From: Candidatus Alloscillospira gallinarum
Lineage (GTDB): Bacteria; Bacillota; Clostridia; Oscillospirales; Oscillospiraceae
Reading direction: 5' to 3'
Length of the DNA stretch: 16,033 nt
Assembly: GCA_904420055.1 (NCBI GenBank)
Contig: CAJFTV010000065.1
Coordinates: 1 to 16,033, forward strand
A model generated the notes under the pieces. The model searched no databases and was not told the origin of the DNA. It saw only the letters and a list, made by a program, of their open reading frames with translations. How positions within the stretch are numbered: the stretch's first letter is position 1; the number at the start of each line of letters is the position of its first letter. Of this stretch, positions 13,710 to 16,033 are shown in pieces. The position numbers and the translations under genes were made by a program.

Positions 13710-14975
13710 TTACTTATTGACAGCTGCCTCAGCCTTCTGCTTTTTGAGAAGCCTGTTAATTATGAGCATCATAATGATAGGCACAACAGCCGTTATAGCG
13801 CCCATAATAAATGTGGGTACAGGGTCGCTCTTCAGGAAAGAGCTGGAAATCCAGTTGAAGAATATCGAGCTAAATCCCAGTGCCAGCATAATAACGCCGT
13901 AGTTCGTACCGGAATTCTTGGGGCCGAAGAAATCGGTGCTCATAGCGGCGTGAATTGCGGACGGTCCGCCGTAAGCAAAGGCGATTATCGCAATGACGAT
14001 AACATATGGCACACCAGTTACAAATGTCATACAGAGTGCGCCAACAATTGTTAAAACGCACAGTATAATCATTGTGGCCACGCGGCCGATTTTATCAGAG
14101 AGCCAGGACATCAAAAGACGTCCGGCAGCGTTTGTCACGCCAGTAAAGGAAACTGCAAAAACTGCCATGCTCTCGGCCATACCGCGGTCAACAGCAAGAG
14201 TTTTTATAATCGGGGAGGCCAAATTCCATGTGCCGTTAATAAAGAACATGCTTCCAAACAGGCACCAGAAAGGAGCTGTTTTTATCGCCTGTCCCAGAGT
14301 ATAGTTTTTCTGGTTAACAGGTGCCTTTGCCGCCGGAAGATTGAGAGATGAAATATAGTTCTCAGATGGCAGCCTTATCATTGTACAGCCAACGAGACCG
14401 AGAACGAGGAACACGCCTGCCAGTATAAAGAACACAGCCGTAAAATTGACGGTTAACGCATCAGAACCGCTGGCAAGAGTTACCGAACCAGTCTTAAAAG
14501 CGTTCATCAGCCAGTTTGATACCGGTGAAAAGATGACAGTTGAAAAGCCGAATGCAGATACTGCAAGACCAGACGCAAGTCCTCTTTTATGCGGCAGCCA
14601 CTTCTGGATACATGAAATACATGCGCCGTAAGCAATACCTGAACCAAGTCCGCCCATAACACAGTATGTACCGTAGATAAGGCCGATTGTATCCTTATTG
14701 AGAACACCGGTCAGGCCAACACCCAGGCCAAAAAGGATTACGCCCAGGTATGCCGCAAATTTTGCTCCCTTCTTGTCGTTGATAAATCCGCCGACAAGAT
14801 TTCCGAGAACAAACGCCAGCAGCATTATGGAAGATACCATCTTTGCTGCCTCAGCTGAGAACGCAAATGTGGCCTGTATAGGGCCGCTGAATACGCTCCA
14901 CAGGTAGATGATTCCCACGCATAACTGGACAATCAGACACCCAATTATTGAGGGAACAGATGATTCTTTTTTCAT
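13710..14975 (-). CDS. MFS transporter, oxalate/formate antiporter (OFA) family
   Basis: This 421-residue, 12-segment membrane protein belongs to the OFA group of the major facilitator superfamily. Seen: the family-typical N-terminus with CVGIIYLWSVF (residues 19-29); the motif-A-like GGFINDKKGAK at 62-72; GGLGSGIAYGACISCIQKWLPHKRG at 108-132; a second motif-A-like SDKIGR at 293-298; and GPKNSGTNYG at 351-360. The family exchanges or imports small carboxylates (oxalate, formate, pyruvate-like acids), but most members are uncharacterised. The start has a GAGGAG site. It is divergent from a URO-D-family gene, so it may bring in that enzyme's substrate (inference). Nothing marks it as the true oxalate:formate exchanger. 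Confidence 0.88.
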   Translation of the reverse strand: MKKESSVPSIIGCLIVQLCVGIIYLWSVFSGPIQATFAFSAEAAKMVSSIMLLAFVLGNLVGGFINDKKGAKFAAYLGVILFGLGVGLTGVLNKDTIGLIYGTYCVMGGLGSGIAYGACISCIQKWLPHKRGLASGLAVSAFGFSTVIFSPVSNWLMNAFKTGSVTLASGSDALTVNFTAVFFILAGVFLVLGLVGCTMIRLPSENYISSLNLPAAKAPVNQKNYTLGQAIKTAPFWCLFGSMFFINGTWNLASPIIKTLAVDRGMAESMAVFAVSFTGVTNAAGRLLMSWLSDKIGRVATMIILCVLTIVGALCMTFVTGVPYVIVIAIIAFAYGGPSAIHAAMSTDFFGPKNSGTNYGVIMLALGFSSIFFNWISSSFLKSDPVPTFIMGAITAVVPIIMMLIINRLLKKQKAEAAVNK

Positions 14976-15026
14976 TTTCTCCTCTTCTTTCTTTGAATTT
15001 AGCTTTGCTTAATATAAAACACTACA

Positions 15027-15055
15027 AGTATAATGCCATCTTTACGCTCTGTCAA
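15027..15055 (-). promoter_or_regulatory. Predicted OFA transporter promoter
   Basis: On the minus strand TTGACA (15050-15055), a 17 bp spacer, and TATACT (15027-15032). Confidence 0.75.
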
Positions 15056-15131
15056 TGGACTGCTGATAATATTTTTTGTAATGTGTATAATGAAAAACAT
15101 GCATCATAATTGCACATTTTTAACAAAACAG

Positions 15132-15160
15132 TTGACTTCTTTAGCCTTGAAATATATAAT
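15132..15160 (+). promoter_or_regulatory. Predicted promoter of the URO-D-family gene
   Basis: TTGACT (15132-15137), a 17 bp spacer, and a perfect TATAAT (15155-15160). The 76 bases between this and the divergent transporter promoter show no clear palindrome. Confidence 0.8.
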
Positions 15161-15192
15161 TGTTATAAAACATATACAGGAGGGGCAATTAC

Positions 15193-16033
15193 ATGGCAGA
15201 TTACATACACTTTTCACCTGATGAGCTGAAAATACTCAAAATGCAGCCGGCGATGTTCGGTCCGGATACAGAGGTCTTCAACACCCCTATAACCCCCGGT
15301 GAAAATCTCCGTATGCTGTATGAGGGAAAGACACCTCTCTGGGCACCGTTTTCAACCGGTGAGACAAATCACATAATGATTGATGTGGATCCGGAAAATA
15401 TGGCGCGCAATCCCAAGCCCGGATACGGCAAGGACGGCTGGGGTGTTGACTGGATTTATGTTGAGGTCGCCGGAGGCGCTATGGTAAAGCCCGGCTCTCC
15501 TCTGGTTCCGGATATCAATGAATGGGAAAAATATGTCACTGTTCCTGACCCTGACACATGGGACTGGGCAGGCTGCTATGAGCGCGCAAAGCCAAACCTT
15601 GATCCGAACAAGCTAACATATATAGGCGTCCCCGGCTGCCTTTTTGAGCGGCTTATTGCCATATTGGATTTTGCCAATGCCGCCGTGGCTCTGATAGACG
15701 ACGACCAGAAGGAAGCTGTACACCGATTTTTCCGTGTAGTCACTGATGTTCATAAGAAGTTTTATACCAACTGCAAGAAGTGGTTTAATGCCGACATAGT
15801 AAACTTTAACGACGACTGGGGCTCCCAGCGGGCCGAGTTCTTTTCTGTCGCAACGGCGAGGGAAATGCTCCTTCCGTATATAAAAGAGCTTGTAGAGCAT
15901 GTACACAGCCTTGGAATGTACTGGGATTTACACTGCTGCGGCTTTGTAGAGGGATTTGTGCCGCTGTTTGTAGAAGCGGGATATGACTCATGGGGCGGAC
16001 AGCCATTAAACGACAAGTGGAAACTAAAGCAGC
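15193..16033 (+). CDS. URO-D-family protein, methyltransferase-like (partial, runs off the window)
   Basis: The frame is open from the ATG at 15193, which has a strong AGGAGGGG site, to the window end; 280 codons are visible. The family is the uroporphyrinogen decarboxylase fold, which includes the haem enzyme and corrinoid-dependent methyltransferases (MtaA/CmuA-like). Seen: an N-terminal region with PLWAPFSTGETN, then WGVDWIYVEVAGGAMVKPG, and a late DLHCCGFVEGF with His247-x-Cys249. This matches the HxCG zinc motif of the methyltransferase branch; the second Cys would lie beyond the edge. The acidic residues and Arg cluster typical of true HemE were not recognised, so I favour a methyl-transfer role. 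It is divergent from an OFA carrier. A corrinoid protein gene may follow outside the window. Confidence 0.82.
   Translation, partial: MADYIHFSPDELKILKMQPAMFGPDTEVFNTPITPGENLRMLYEGKTPLWAPFSTGETNHIMIDVDPENMARNPKPGYGKDGWGVDWIYVEVAGGAMVKPGSPLVPDINEWEKYVTVPDPDTWDWAGCYERAKPNLDPNKLTYIGVPGCLFERLIAILDFANAAVALIDDDQKEAVHRFFRVVTDVHKKFYTNCKKWFNADIVNFNDDWGSQRAEFFSVATAREMLLPYIKELVEHVHSLGMYWDLHCCGFVEGFVPLFVEAGYDSWGGQPLNDKWKLKQ

Noticed and set aside
1..16033. CRISPR arrays, tRNA or rRNA genes, insertion sequences, phage att sites
   Set aside because: By reading, I found no regularly spaced direct repeats, no cloverleaf with a CCA-type end, no transposase motifs, and no long terminal inverted repeats. The palindromes present are all promoter- or terminator-sized.

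Overview
The window looks like a chromosomal segment of an anaerobic, low-to-moderate GC Clostridia member, possibly a gut Oscillospiraceae-like lineage (an inference; no marker here fixes the genus). The reasons are the Firmicutes-type hprK-murB-rapZ-yvcK-whiA cluster, a PPi-type phosphofructokinase, a glycyl radical enzyme, a URO-D-family methyltransferase-like gene, and SigA-like promoters with 16-17 bp spacers and strong GGAGG-type ribosome sites.

Layout. Bases 16-2354 hold a divergent glycolytic pair: class II fructose-bisphosphate aldolase (minus) and PPi-dependent 6-phosphofructokinase (plus). Their back-to-back promoters share nearly the same -10 region sequence. Bases 2404-7730 hold a minus-strand operon transcribed hprK, murB, rapZ, yvcK, whiA, then a YhhN/TMEM86-type membrane protein. 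Its genes overlap or nearly touch, with several TAATG/TGATG junctions. It joins carbon-catabolite sensing (HprK), precursor supply for peptidoglycan (MurB), and the nucleotide/metabolite-sensing regulators RapZ and YvcK. Ribosomal protein bL28 (rpmB) is divergent from it.

Bases 8196-10922 hold a glycyl radical enzyme of unknown substrate, with a palindrome-rich promoter and no activating enzyme in the window. Bases 10923-12235 hold a divergent pair, an SGNH/GDSL hydrolase and a DUF1836 protein, whose -35 boxes sit in one perfect 18-bp inverted repeat. Bases 12246-13605 hold what I read as a complete transition-metal switch: strong promoter, compact NiCo (czcD-type) riboswitch, terminator, and a CDF cation exporter. 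The exporter's metal-site residues (Asn/Asp, Asp/Asp) look like manganese/iron-type CDFs. Bases 13710 to the end hold another divergent pair: an oxalate/formate-antiporter-family MFS carrier and a URO-D-family protein that runs off the window.

Several starts were placed by ribosome binding sites instead of the longest frame: whiA, rpmB, the SGNH hydrolase and the DUF1836 gene. I found no rRNA or tRNA genes, no CRISPR array, no insertion sequence and no broken genes. No gene-free stretch exceeds about 270 bases, and each larger gap holds promoters, operators, a riboswitch or terminators.

The strongest candidates for something not yet described are the orphan glycyl radical enzyme with its palindromic promoter, the divergent OFA-carrier/URO-D module, and the pairing of a very compact NiCo-type riboswitch with a Mn/Fe-type CDF.
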